The position numbers were made by a program, and so were the translations under genes. Positions 1 through 11,500 of a DNA stretch of 64,000 nt are shown here, piece by piece. Under the pieces are notes generated by a model. The model had not been told where the DNA came from. It was given only the letters and a program-made list of their open reading frames with translations, and ran no database searches. Origin of the DNA: Hedera helix. Its lineage: Eukaryota > Streptophyta > Magnoliopsida > Apiales > Araliaceae. The stretch's first letter is position 1. Every line of letters starts with the position of its first letter. The stretch spans positions 592,501 to 656,500 of the forward strand of contig OX359287.1 in the NCBI GenBank assembly GCA_947179155.2, in the 5' to 3' direction.

Positions 1-1042
1 CAACAGAAGAACAAAACACAACCCCACCTGAAGTTCTGAACAGGGGCAGCGCCATTAGTGCAAACGAAGCCACAAAGAATCCTGTAGTGTTCAAGATTTT
101 TCTTGTTACAGTCACAGACAACATTCTCCTGGTGATCAAATGATCAGCAATTACCCCGCCAATATTGGAGAATATGAACATGTTGAGATAAGGCATCATC
201 TTAGAAGAACCCATTTCTTGGAGACTAAGCTGCAGGCCCAGTTCAAAGTATGTGGGCAGCCAATTCATAAGCACATACAAAGCATAATGGAAACTGAAAT
301 TATTCACGACAATACCCCAAACCGGCAAGCTAAGGATAATTCTCTTCCATGGGATTTTGGAAGTTTTGATGGAATGTCCTCCATTCTCCACTTTTATCCT
401 TTGATTCCCTTTAACTGGCAGCAAAGATTCCCCAAAACCAGCAGCAGTTGCTTTTGGATGCTCAGAACGAGGTGGGTCAGGGGCATATCTGAACCAAAAT
501 AGACACCACATAACACCCAAAGCTGCTTCAGCAAGAAATACAGATTGAGGACCCCTAAACTTCACGAGGCTTGGAAGCACAAGCATTCCCATGGCTGCAC
601 CAAGGTACATCCCAGATGTTGTAAGCGAAACAGACCTTGACCTTTCATGTGGTGGGACCCACTGGGCTAAAACAGTGTGAATGGAGGGAAAAATGAATCC
701 TTGGGCCACTCCAACAAGCAAGCGAGCTATCACCAGTAGTGTAACTTGATTTGGGTCCAGCGGTACTAAAGCACAAGTTAGAGACCATAAAACAAATGAG
801 AGGAGGAGAACACGCCTTCCACCTATTTTCTGAGCTGCCCATCCACCAGGCACCTGGGAACAAGCATACCCATAATAAAATGTCGAGAGTATTGTGCCTT
901 TGCTTGACTGATTTACCCCTGCAGCATCAGCAGTGACAGTATATGCTATCGAGAAGCCCACACGCTCTACGTAGCATACGCAAGTGCAGATAAAGGTCAG
1001 AATTACAATCACGTAGCGGCTAGGAAATTTCTCACTACCCAT
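1..1042 (-). CDS. PHT4;6: PHT4;6-like phosphate/anion transporter (ANTR6), partial 3' end
   Basis: This is a transporter of the major facilitator superfamily, SLC17/PHT4 branch. The Arabidopsis PHT4;6 (ANTR6) protein sits in the Golgi and exports phosphate released during glycosylation. The minus-strand frame opens with ATG at 1042-1040 (MGSEKFPSRY) and stays open for 347 codons to the window edge, so about the last quarter of the protein is missing. Visible family signatures are CYVERVGFSIAY in helix 1, GYACSQVPGGWAAQKIGGRR around helices 2-3, RLLVGVAQGFIFPSIHTVLA, the amphipathic WVPPHERSRS loop, and WLPTYFELGLQLSLQEMGSS in the second half. No intron interrupts the visible part. The first methionine fits the family start, and upstream sequence in the same frame is not conserved-looking. 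The gene is divergent from TKPR1. Identity is confident from recalled homologues; the location is inferred from the family. Confidence 0.93.
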   Translation of the reverse strand, partial: MGSEKFPSRYVIVILTFICTCVCYVERVGFSIAYTVTADAAGVNQSSKGTILSTFYYGYACSQVPGGWAAQKIGGRRVLLLSFVLWSLTCALVPLDPNQVTLLVIARLLVGVAQGFIFPSIHTVLAQWVPPHERSRSVSLTTSGMYLGAAMGMLVLPSLVKFRGPQSVFLAEAALGVMWCLFWFRYAPDPPRSEHPKATAAGFGESLLPVKGNQRIKVENGGHSIKTSKIPWKRIILSLPVWGIVVNNFSFHYALYVLMNWLPTYFELGLQLSLQEMGSSKMMPYLNMFIFSNIGGVIADHLITRRMLSVTVTRKILNTTGFFVASFALMALPLFRTSGGVVFCSSV

Positions 1043-1188
1043 CTTTCATTAGGGTGATGAATGAAAAGAACATATATCTGATCCACTTTGTTAATAATTT
1101 GTCTGAGCCCACTTTTTAACACCCTTTACTGATTTCTATTCATTTGAAGTGATTTAAACATCAGAAACCTTCAAGTTAATAACCATAC

Positions 1189-3840
1189 CTGCAAAGAAAA
1201 TTTGAAAACAATGGTTGGATCATACTTATCAACATGAAGGAAAGACAATAGCTGCACGAAGCAAACCACGTAGAAAATATAAAAGATGGTCACAACAGGC
1301 AATGGGTATAATGAAAATCTAGGCAGATACTAGTAAAGCTACGTAGGTGTTCTAGTAATTTAACTGTGAAATGCTTAAGCCACTTGATCTCTTCTAGTTC
1401 ACTGGATGTAAACATCTAACCATATCAATCTAAACTAGCGGACTGCACGGAAGAACTGTAAAACAACCAATTGATTAGTGCAAAAATAAAAATAAAAAAC
1501 TGTGAATTACTCCAATTTCGTTTGGATATAAAACTTAATGTCATTTCCATCAAAAGATTTTCTGCGAAAAATAATCCCCAACAATGATCACTAATATAGT
1601 TCATGAAAGAAAATGGGTGTAAGAATATTAGAAACAATAATCATTCTTAAAAATAAAGAGAAACTTTATTTCATTAATTTTTTATTGATTTATTAAGTAT
1701 AGTAATGCTAAACAAATATAGACTAATATAATTAAAAGTTGAAGGTAACTTCTTTTAATCATTTTATATAATTGTATTCCAAATGTATGATTCGAGGTTA
1801 GTTTGTTTTATTGATGATGATCCTTTACAACTTTTTTTTTAATTTGCTTTAACTTTTTTGCTTGGACAATTCCTATTGCCATATAACTGCATAGGAAGTT
1901 TTCTTAAGGTTTATCATTGTTGTTAGAAAGGAAAGCAACATAAACATGGTAAAATAATGTACAAGCTTCCAGCAGTCGATACAACAAACTATCCAGCACA
2001 CCATTGAGTTATCCCTCCAATAACCAACTACCACTGAGGAAAAAGAAAAGAAGAATTTAGAAAACAAAGATTCAATTTCAGCACCACAACTGCAATAGTC
2101 AAGAATGATGCCTAACTGGTGGCACTGGCTGCATGAGCATGACACAATGGACTCTGGTCTCTGTAGAACGTGACTTCAGTCCTAGAACTTTGACCATTAA
2201 TCTCTATACAGGTGTAAAACCTAGGGCAGCTATATAGCCATGAGCCACAGAAGAGACCTTCATCCAAACCATTACAGAGAGAAAGACAAATGAGAGAACA
2301 CACAATGGGCAATAAAGCTTCTGATTAAAAGCTACTTAAGGATTTAAGATGAATAATCTACTTCTTGGCACACAACTGTTGCAACTGTTCCTTGAAGAAA
2401 CTCATAAATTCATAATATGAAGACTTGTTGAAATGCCAGAATGCTGATGTGGAGGGTTGAGTTCCTAAGAATTAGAATTGCTGACATAGCAATTGTGCTA
2501 CATGATTTTCTCTCAACATCTGTATTATATCTATATAATATATTATGACTTGTTTGAATGGCCAAACTACTGGAACATGTCCAGCAACTGTCAACAGCAA
2601 TTATTCTCATGGGCAAAACATAAATCATTTGCGTTGCATTCTCAAAGGCGATCAAAGGCATCCCTTAGAACTACTACCACCGCCCTCGCCCCCCAACGGG
2701 CAAAAAAAGAAAAAAAAAGAAAATAGGATTTATGATATCTTTTGAACAATTTAACATGCATCTCGTAGCATGCTATAAGGTTCATACTTTTATCAATTCC
2801 CTCCATCCTAAAACTATATAAAAAATGGAAGATTCAGGACTTGTGACAGTAAAGATCAGTTATATTGCACAAGGAAAGGGTCTAGTATTGAAACTGTTGA
2901 CAATATAATATGGGAATTGACATTTCACAAATAAAAGTAATAGTTCCACGAGTTTCCTCTAACATGAATAGTAAATAGACCCCACACTTATGTGAGTGGG
3001 AGTTTGTGAAAATATCAAATTTCAGTTGTAAAAATATCAATTCCCTATAATATTTTGACACAAGGCCCAGCAGAGCCATTATAGTACAGAGCTTCATTTA
3101 TGAATTGTGGAAACTCATTTGGGCCCATTAGTTGTTTTGTTAAATTGGCTAAAATAGTCTCTTTTTGGATTTAGAATCAGTTCCGTCTTGAAGTATGCAA
3201 CAATCTTACAATTATTACATGTAATAAAAAAAAATCTAGAGTTAAGCCCTAAAGAAGGTTAAGAAGGACAAAGTAGTGCCATCCTCTGATTCGAAATGAG
3301 TTAGCATTTTATATGCAAGCAAGTTAAAGAAAAATTGAAATGGGTTCAGGAATCCATAATAAGAGTCCCAATTTAGCCAATCCATAACAGTAAGAAACGC
3401 TTACACTCCTTTAATAAAAACTAGCGTATCTACCAAAATGCACTTGATAACAGAAACAGAAAGGATGAATGTAAAACATGAGTTGACTATGGATTGAAAT
3501 CGGTGGATAAGACAATATGCAATCAGCTGAGCAATGTGTCCTTGGATGCAGATATGGGAGAATGCCCATTTATTATTATAAGATCAAACACTCGTCCAGT
3601 CGGTGAATCCCCAAGGAAAGTTACTGAATACACTTTCTTTATAAACAAATGGGGGGAAATGAAACAGATGAATGAAAATGCCCTTATCTTGGGGTCAATT
3701 GGAGAGTTAGATGATTAAAGCAGGGATTTTTAAAATACAGAGCCAACACATCAATCAATCAATTCAACAAGAACAACGATAACAGATAATGCATTATACT
3801 GTATTAAAATTAAAATTAAAACCAACCATATATAACTTAC
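1189..3840 (-). other. candidate 5'-UTR intron of the PHT4;6 gene
   Basis: On the minus strand a good acceptor (TTTTCTTTGCAG) ends at 1189, about 150 bases before the PHT4;6 start codon. A good donor (GTAGGTAAGTT, intron from 3840) lies further upstream. Together they would give a leader intron of about 2.65 kb with a non-coding first exon around 3841-3960. The interval has no convincing coding frame on either strand and is ordinary AT-rich sequence. This is inferred from splice consensus only; full-length cDNA would decide it. Confidence 0.3.
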
Positions 3841-4077
3841 CTACATACATAGAAAGACGAAAATGATGTTGAATAAAGAATTGGTAGTTGTGCGCTTGAA
3901 AGAGCATTTGAATACTGCGATGGGTTTTAGATGGAGAAATTAGATACAGACGATGGACAACCCGCCCAAATGTATGTTATTTAGTCAACTCCAACTTCCA
4001 TGTTCACGTATAACTCCTCAAATGTCAACTGGATGGCAATAGTTACATACATAAATGAAAAATATATTATTTAGTAG

Positions 4078-4080
<3 letters not shown>

Positions 4081-4142
<62 letters not shown>
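4081..4142. repeat. (AT)n microsatellite
   Basis: About 31 uninterrupted AT dinucleotides lie in the intergenic region between the divergent PHT4;6 and TKPR1 genes. The rest of 3960-4838 is AT-rich with no gene I can support. Confidence 0.9.
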
Positions 4143-4144
<2 letters not shown>

Positions 4145-4838
4145 AGAGCATAATTTTATGAACGTTTGAAATTTTTTTCACCCTTTCTTATATTTTATAA
4201 TTTTTAAATTGTGCAAAAAATATATTTTGAACAATCTCTTAAAGACAGAATGTGACTATAGAACTAACACTAATACAAAGACCATAAATAAATAAAAATA
4301 TTAAATTTATGTCGATATTCAACATATATAAAATGAGATAAGAGAGAATAAAAAATAGATCCGCACATTATTATTCTGTCTTATTATTTAAAGTTTTAGA
4401 TTAATAATAATTTAAATTCAACATAAAATTATTGGATTTGTATTCATCATTTTCTATCAAAGAAATGGAAAGAAATAAAGAATGACGAGGGGAGTTTGGA
4501 TCCGAAAAGCAGTGGCAGTCAAGTTCAATTTAAAAAAGAGAGTAATGGATCTTATAAACCATCGGGATCCTACGAGCTTTAGACAATTGAAAAAGAGATT
4601 AATATTTTTATGTCGATTTTTATTGTTGTGAGTTTTTTAAAGGGACTGAAAAAGAAAATTTTGACTTGAAAATAATAATAATAAATTAGTCACTTTTTAA
4701 CCAGACTCAGAATGACTTACATATTCTTAATTCTCTTTAGAACTCAAAAAAAAAATTAAAAAAATTAAAAAGACTTTTTTTTTCCATCTACAAACTCATA
4801 AATAACACAAAGGGAAACTTTAATTAATTAAATTTTCG

Positions 4839-4915
4839 TATTATTTTCATTATCTCATTTCATTACTCCCAACATGCACGTCTAATTTATCAAAAATATT
4901 ATACCCGTAGCCCCC

Positions 4916-4952
<37 letters not shown>

Positions 4953-5091
4953 TATTAGTTGCTGCTGTTGTTGTTTTTCCTTGTTTAATTCTTGTCTCTC
5001 TTTATGTGTCTCTAGGGAGCCACGGGTTTAATATTTTTGATAAATTAGACGTGCATGTTGGGAGTAATGAAATGAGATAATGAAAATAATA
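4839..5091. repeat. Long near-perfect inverted repeat (foldback element) in the TKPR1 promoter
   Basis: A left arm at 4839-4922 is the reverse complement of 5009-5091, with about four mismatches over roughly 83 bases. The arms read, for example, CATTACTCCCAACATGCACG on the left and its complement on the right. The 86-base spacer starts with an (AG)n run (about 4917-4948). The structure ends about 325 bases upstream of the TKPR1 start codon. It could be a MITE-type foldback transposon or a recent inverted duplication; no clear target-site duplication was seen. A transcript through it would form a long hairpin able to feed small-RNA pathways (inference). Confidence 0.8.
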
Positions 5092-5416
5092 GGTCGAGTC
5101 TTTATTAATTTAGTTGGGATTTTGGTATTGTGTGCCAAGTATCTTTTGTGTGCATGTAAACAGAGCAGCACTCTTTGGCTGTGTATTAATTGCCTACTTG
5201 TTCGTTCTAGTTAACCACACAATCAGTTTTAGTTGATTGATTTACTAGTATTGTATGGTTATATATATCTTCAGAGAGAAATTAGTTAAATAAAGATTCC
5301 ACAAGTATAACATGCATGACTCACCTTCCTTGCCTAGCCTCCTATATACGTATATGTTCATGTGGCATATATATATATATATGCATGGTGGTGAATGAAT
5401 TGGAAAGGGAGAAAGA

Positions 5417-6863
5417 ATGGATGGTGATAAAATAGCAGTGATGAGGAAAGGCAAAGTATGTGTGACTGGTGCATCTGGCTTTCTGGCTTCATGGCTCATC
5501 AAGAGACTACTCCTGTCTGGTTATCATGTAATTGGGACAGTAAGAGATCCAGGTTAGGTTAGGTACCTTTATTTAATTAATTATTTCTCTCTACCTAGCT
5601 TATTAAGTTAATTGACTGACACATAAATGATGCTAGCGAGTAGCTAATATATAACATTGTGTGTGTGTGTGTGTTATATTATACTGCAGGAAATGAGAAG
5701 AAATTAGCGCATCTGTGGAAGCTGGAAGGGGCCAAGGAGAGACTCCAACTAGTGAAGGCAGAATTAACGGCGGAGGGCAGCTTCGATAACGCTATCATTG
5801 GCTGCGCTGGCGTTTTCCACACTGCTTCTCCGGTACTTGGACTCCCTACCCATGATCCCAAGGCAAGCATATACATAACATACTCCATCAACCATCATAT
5901 ATAGAGGCAGAAATTAGCTAGCTCTACTCTCCACAATGTTAACATACTTACTTTTATGTATAAATAGGCAGAAATCTTAAAACCAGCCATTGACGGAACT
6001 CTGAATGTTCTACGCTCCTGCAAAAGGAATCCATCATTAAGGCGTGTGGTTCTCACCTCTTCTTCTTCAACCGTAAGAGCAAGAGATGATTTCAACCCAA
6101 ATGTGCCTTTGGACGAGTCTTCTTGGAGTTCCGTGGAACTCTGTGAGAAACTCGAGGTATCAGATACAATACTTGTTCATTTCTTTTGTCATTAAAAACT
6201 ATCTTCTTCTCTCGTCTCTTTAATTTTCTTTTTTTTCTTTCTATATTATACATTATATATTGAAGGCTAACATCATCGTAATTAATTTAATTTAATGGTG
6301 CAACAAGATTTGGTATGTATTATCAAAAACCTTAGCCGAGAGGGCTGCGTGGGAATTCTGCAAGGAGAACAAGATCGATCTAGTGACAGTTCTCCCCTCG
6401 TTCGTTATCGGACCTAGTTTGCCTCCTGATTTATGTTCTACAGTAGCTGATGTTCTTGGCTTGCTTAAAGGTAACGTATATATAGCTAGCTATATATTTG
6501 TGCTCTAATTAGTCCAAAAAAAAAAAAAAAAAACAGAGTACAAAAGTACACTTACGTACACATATGTATAATATATATGACGATAAGTTAATTTGACAAA
6601 ATGATGTTGCTAATATAAAATAAACAGGGGAGACCGTAAAATTCCAATGGCACGGAAGGATGGGATATGTACACATAGACGATGTGGCGCTCTGCCACAT
6701 CATGGTTTATGAGCGGGAAGAGGCCCATGGACGATACCTCTGTAGCTCTACCGTTTTGGACAATGTTGAGCTCACATTAATTATATCACCACGATATCCA
6801 ACCCTACCAATCCCAAAGAGGTAACTACCCCCCCCCCCCCCCCCCCCCCCCCCGCCCCCCCCC

Positions 6864-6895
<32 letters not shown>

Positions 6896-7072
6896 AAACT
6901 TGACGTGACTATACCCGTACATATATGTATATATTTCAGGTTCGACAGAGTTGATCGACCATATTATGAGCTGGACACCAACAGGTTAAAGAATTTAGGA
7001 TTCAAGTTCAAGTCTATTCAAGAGATGTTTGATGACTGTGTTACGTCTTTGATGGAGCAAGGCCATCTTTAA
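5417..7072 (+). CDS. TKPR1: Tetraketide alpha-pyrone reductase 1 (DRL1-like), six exons
   Basis: An NADPH-dependent short-chain reductase of the DFR/CCR-like family. TKPR1 reduces tetraketide alpha-pyrones made by the anther polyketide synthases and acyl-CoA synthetase ACOS5, giving sporopollenin precursors in tapetum cells. Exons: 5417-5552, 5690-5862, 5968-6156, 6308-6470, 6628-6820, 6940-7072. Joined they give 987 nt, 328 residues plus TAA, with all phases consistent. Visible features: the Rossmann motif GASGFLA at residues 18-24 after KVCVT; the conserved GAKERLQLVKAEL and GVFHTASPV blocks; the serine-rich LTSSSSTVR strand; the catalytic YVLSK (Tyr169, Lys173); GYVHIDDVA; and the C-terminal EMFDDC. 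The start is the first in-frame ATG; the next ATG, at 5421, hits a stop within five codons. Intron 2 uses a GC donor and intron 5 has a long C run. The match to recalled Arabidopsis TKPR1 is much closer than to TKPR2. Expression in anthers is expected from the family, not shown here. Confidence 0.92.
5863..5967 (+). other. TKPR1 intron 2, GC-AG type
   Basis: Exon 2 ends CCCAAG and the intron begins GCAAGC, the usual GC-donor consensus (AG before, then GCAAG). The acceptor is ATAAATAG before GCAGAAATC. No GT nearby preserves the frame. The splice gives DPK-AEILKPAIDG, matching the family. Confidence 0.85.
6828..6898 (+). repeat. C homopolymer followed by an A run inside TKPR1 intron 5
   Basis: Directly after the donor of intron 5 (GTAACT at 6821) comes about 58 bases of almost pure C, broken by one G and one AA, followed by 13 A. 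The run separates the donor from the acceptor at 6939. Its exact length is likely to be unreliable in any assembly. Confidence 0.9.
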
Positions 7073-7324
7073 ACTAGCTTAATTAGTTATTCCTACTAAA
7101 TTGTATCCACCTGTTATAACTTCCTTATATATTATGCCACAAGAAGCTCGAGTCTCAAGCTGTAGCTATTTTTATTTTATTTCGAACGGTTACCGTATAT
7201 GCATGGAAACGTAACATTATAGAAAATAATTTAACTTTAAGATTGCCTTTAAAATTCAGTTTCAGTTTCTAGATTGGTAATCCAAGACCATAATTAATGA
7301 ATACTAGGCCCTCAAACAGAAAAT

Positions 7325-7640
7325 GCACCATTAGGTTTGGGTACACTTTGGACTACTTTTTCTCACTAATTACCGTACAAATGTTAGACTGAATGAATAG
7401 AATGGATAAAAAAATAGAATTAAAAAAAAATACAATGAAGAGTTGAATAATTCATTCCATTCCAGCTAAAATAAGTCATTCCATACCCCCTCTCAAAGAA
7501 TAAAATTCATATATTTGGGAATGACGGAAATGGTCCACTCCATTCCAATAAAACAACCAAACACAAATTTTTTTCATTTCATAAGAATAATTTATTTCAT
7601 TCTCATCTTCATTCCTCCAATCCAAACGTAACATAACTCT
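7325..7640. mobile_element. Candidate MITE rich in CATTCC motifs
   Basis: The stretch between the convergent TKPR1 and CGL1 ends contains many CATTCC/GGAATG motifs. It is bounded by TTAGGTTTGG on the left and CCAAACGTAA on the right, a short imperfect terminal inverted repeat typical of small plant DNA transposons. No transposase is present and the boundaries are approximate. The rest of 7073-8545 shows no other gene; it should hold the two 3' UTRs. Confidence 0.35.
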
Positions 7641-8545
7641 TAACGATTTATTCTGCTCAAATTTAGCAAAAATCTCTAGAAACACTGGATTCGCACAAAC
7701 ATGATGTACAAGACCAAAAGCTGCAGAGGACCTAACACAACCATAAACATTCACATGTAGGACCGAACACAGAACTCTCTCAGTTCCGTTACATAAGATC
7801 ACTTTCCTTAGACGAGATAGAAGTATAAAACCCATCCGTTTCATGTCAAAAATATGTGATGGTTAAAGTACAGGGACACAGTAAAAAATTTACAAGATCT
7901 CTGGGAATCAAAGCCCCGTGAATTCAATTACTATAAGGAAAATTTGAAAATCTTATGTCTCTCATGTGATAACAATGCTGGATGGATGCAAAATGCTAAA
8001 AGTTGGCTCCCAATTACATACTTACCTCAAAGGGGCTGATAGAAGGGAGTTGAAGCACGAGCAAGAAGATAATTACTCTTTTTGCCTATAATTGCGATTC
8101 TGCCCTAGTCTACTAATCTTTGCGGAAAGACAATCTGAAGACCACAAAGATGTCGCACCTGCCACGTACATATTGTTGCGTTTCACATGATAACAACATG
8201 ACTATGAATAGTTAAAATAACTCAGGCAGTAACAAACACGGTACATTTATTTTGAGGTGATCATGATAATATAATCAGTGTATGACTCGTCTGCATGCTT
8301 CCAAGCAATTATCTTTCTGCATATGCTTCACTGTTGGACCTGAAATGAGACCTATTGTTGCTTGAAACTGTGTCTACAAACATGATAGAAGAAGATACAT
8401 TCACCAGTATCACATTACCTTTAGCTTTGAAATTTTATATATGAAAAAGGAATGCGACAAATGAAGCTATGTTATAAGCTATTTAATAATGATGAAAAAG
8501 CTAAAGCATGAGTAAACGGTATGTATTCACTAACCACGTTTACTA

Positions 8546-11500
8546 TTAAGCATGTTCAATCCCAAGCTGCTGGAGAGAATTTGGACCAACTAGGAATACT
8601 CGTCTTGGCGTTTGGTACCGGAAAACTACAACCCCTTTATACGCTGCCCTTGGTATACCATCCTGAAGGAGTGTTATTTTGGGGAAAGAAATGCATAAAT
8701 ATAATATTAAACAATGTCTAATGGAGTGAACAGACCTACATGCATGTGTACAAAAGCATAAGCAGTGGAAAATTTTGGTTAGTAAATCGAAATTCATCAA
8801 AATGCATAATTTTCTGTGTCTTGCAAAGAGAGTGCGAGTGAATCTAGGTGAGATTTGTGAGAAAGAGGGGGAGGGTAGAGAGAGAGAGAACAAGATACTG
8901 CCTATAAATAAAGGAATAATTTTCATACTAACATTAATTAGGTAAATGATCAGAAAATGGAAACATGTGCTTACAAACTAGAGAAACAAACAATTCGGGG
9001 TATTCCAATTAAAAGACCATACACTGACAATGCAAGAGGACAAATCCTAGGCTCCTAGCTTCACCCAAAAACAATCAAATATAATCATCCAGTGTTGATT
9101 CATAAGAAAATATTCTTGGACAAATGGATATTACCTTCCATTCTTCAAAAATGCCAAACTGAGCTGCTATGTGTTCAAATTCTGCCTGGTCTCTGTACTG
9201 AATACGCACATCACCGTCTATATTATATGCCTTAAGAACAGCATCAATTCCACTGACAGGTCTTGCAATTTTTACCATGTCAGCAAAGTGCTCAACATAC
9301 TTGTCCTATAATATGTAAATACCATTAGTTGACAACACATGTCTAGAATGCCGAATGGTGCTCTCTTTAAAATTTTCTTTTATTGTATGGTGAACTTTTA
9401 CTTCCGAAATGTATATTATACCTCCATTAGGTAGCTCAAATTCATTGACTTCCAATCAACCTTTCAAAGCAGAAACAAAACTTATTTACATAGTAAGAGA
9501 AATGCAGAACCAAAAAGATAATGGTCAAAGTGAAATGTTTGCATACCTGGACATCATTCAGCTTAATAGGCTCCAGATATTTTTGGAAAAACTGTCCCAA
9601 ACTAGAACCCTGCAAGAAACTGAGTAAGGATCCAAAAAGAAAATTTTTAAAGGAAACTATAGGCACAAGGACAAGATAGATAAGAGAGTTATTATTCCTG
9701 ATGAAGATTGATGAAACTTCCAAATAATTTCTCTAACTGCACACGAATAAGATAAAATATATACCTCTTTGTTGAGTGTTAAATAACCACCTAAATGAGT
9801 GGATTCCCAAACTTTAGTTAGACTGATTGTAGACAAAAAATAGTGGAGTGTCTACATTTGTGTGAGCAAACTTGTACGAGCACATCTGCATGCGTGCGTG
9901 TGTGTGAGAGAGAGGGAGAGAGAGAGAGAGAGAGAGAGAGACTTAGTATTATGATGTATGAAAAGCAGATATTTCCACTTAAACAAGAAAAGAATGATGC
10001 AAATCAATGAAGATTTCTAAGTATGTTGACCTAGTACATTTGTTATTTCAAGGAATAAGGAACAATTCTTGAGGAGATGAGCAGCATAAAAAAATCAAAG
10101 CTGGGGTGTAGTTGAACAAGTAATACCCTGAAATTGGTTCGGATATACATACATGCTCACCAAAATTATATGTTCTGCACACTTCTGGGCGAATAAATTG
10201 TCGTCCTCTATGATTCTCTTTCAATCTCAACCAATCATCCCAATAAGTAAATATATTGTTAAAGAATTTGTTTAAGATGGATCAGATAAATTAATAGAAA
10301 TATCTGTAGGTATGAATTAGAAATTAAATACAATAGTTAACAAGGATATGCCTTCGGCCACTTTGGAGATAGCTCATTCCACGTAGATTTAGAGAGCATC
10401 CATCCAAGGCCAGGAAAAAAATCTGAGCGGTAAAGTGCATCTGCATAGTATTTATTTAGAATGTCAGATAACAGTTTTCGAAGTATTGACGAATCAAACT
10501 TTTGATAAACTTTTCCACCAGGATTATATAGACAGAGATAATATTAATATTCAAAGATAAAGGTGTATATATTCAGACCAGACTTTTAAGCATCCCAAAA
10601 ATGTAACTGGACAGGACAGGCATATTATATCAGGGGCAAGGCTAGAGGAGATTCAGTTATGATCTCCTCAAGAGAACAGAGACGGGATCAATATTTGAGA
10701 ATATGAGGAGTCTCAATGGCTGTCTATTTTATGGCTGCTAGTGAGGGTCAATATAGCATCAATTGAAAGTGGTACAGGGAGTCAACAGAAAGGCTAAAAG
10801 GATTAAGCCAATTAAATACGCTTACATATCCAAGAACAAAAAAAAAGAAATTGACAAGAAAGCTCAATACCATAAAAAGTATGCTTGTGAGAGGTTAGAG
10901 GTGGCTCCAACAAAAACACACAAACAAGTGAAACCGTGCCTAAACAAGGTGCCAAATAACAAAAGAAGTGATATGGGTCATGTAAAAAATGATACAAGGG
11001 TGAAATAGGGAGCAGATGGACTATTGAGAAGGTGGCCCAGATACAATGTTAACCAGTTTGACAAAAATCGAGAAGGACCACTTGTTGAGGAGAATGCAAA
11101 TTGCAAATTAGTCATATGAAACCAATTATAAATTGGATATCAGAACCATCATGTTGGGATACTCCTCAAATCCTATTCAGATATGAAGTTGAAGTAGTTA
11201 AGGATTCGAGTCGAGGGAAAAATTGTTGGGATACTCCTTGAATCCTATTTAGAAAAGAATTGTTGATATAAGGAATAATTCCTATTTTTAATACGAGAAT
11301 TATTATGAGAATGAATCTTATTTTTGTAAGAGTATTATTGTGAAATGATCATATTTTAAATAGGAAGAAGAAAGTTGTGGGTACTTTATAAATAGAGTCT
11401 TATGTTTAGTTGATGAAGTATAACACAACCAAAAATCATATAGCATCTTAAGAGTTGAGAGAAATACTGAAGAGATTTTTTTTTGTTTAAGGGAGAGAGT

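Noticed and set aside
140..502. Plus-strand open frame of 120 codons
   Set aside because: It is antisense to the clearly conserved PHT4;6 frame and resembles no protein.
4839..5091. MicroRNA gene
   Set aside because: Arms are 83 bases and almost perfectly paired over their whole length, more like a foldback transposon or inverted duplication than a typical plant MIRNA; there is no evidence of a defined mature product.
6707..6922. Minus-strand frame reading poly-glycine
   Set aside because: It is produced by the C run in TKPR1 intron 5.
7476..7844. Minus-strand frame of 122 codons between TKPR1 and CGL1
   Set aside because: It overlaps the candidate MITE, has odd composition and no family likeness.
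10763..11008. Lysine-rich plus-strand frame in CGL1 intron 12
   Set aside because: It has low complexity, no domain, and lies within an intron next to a solo LTR.
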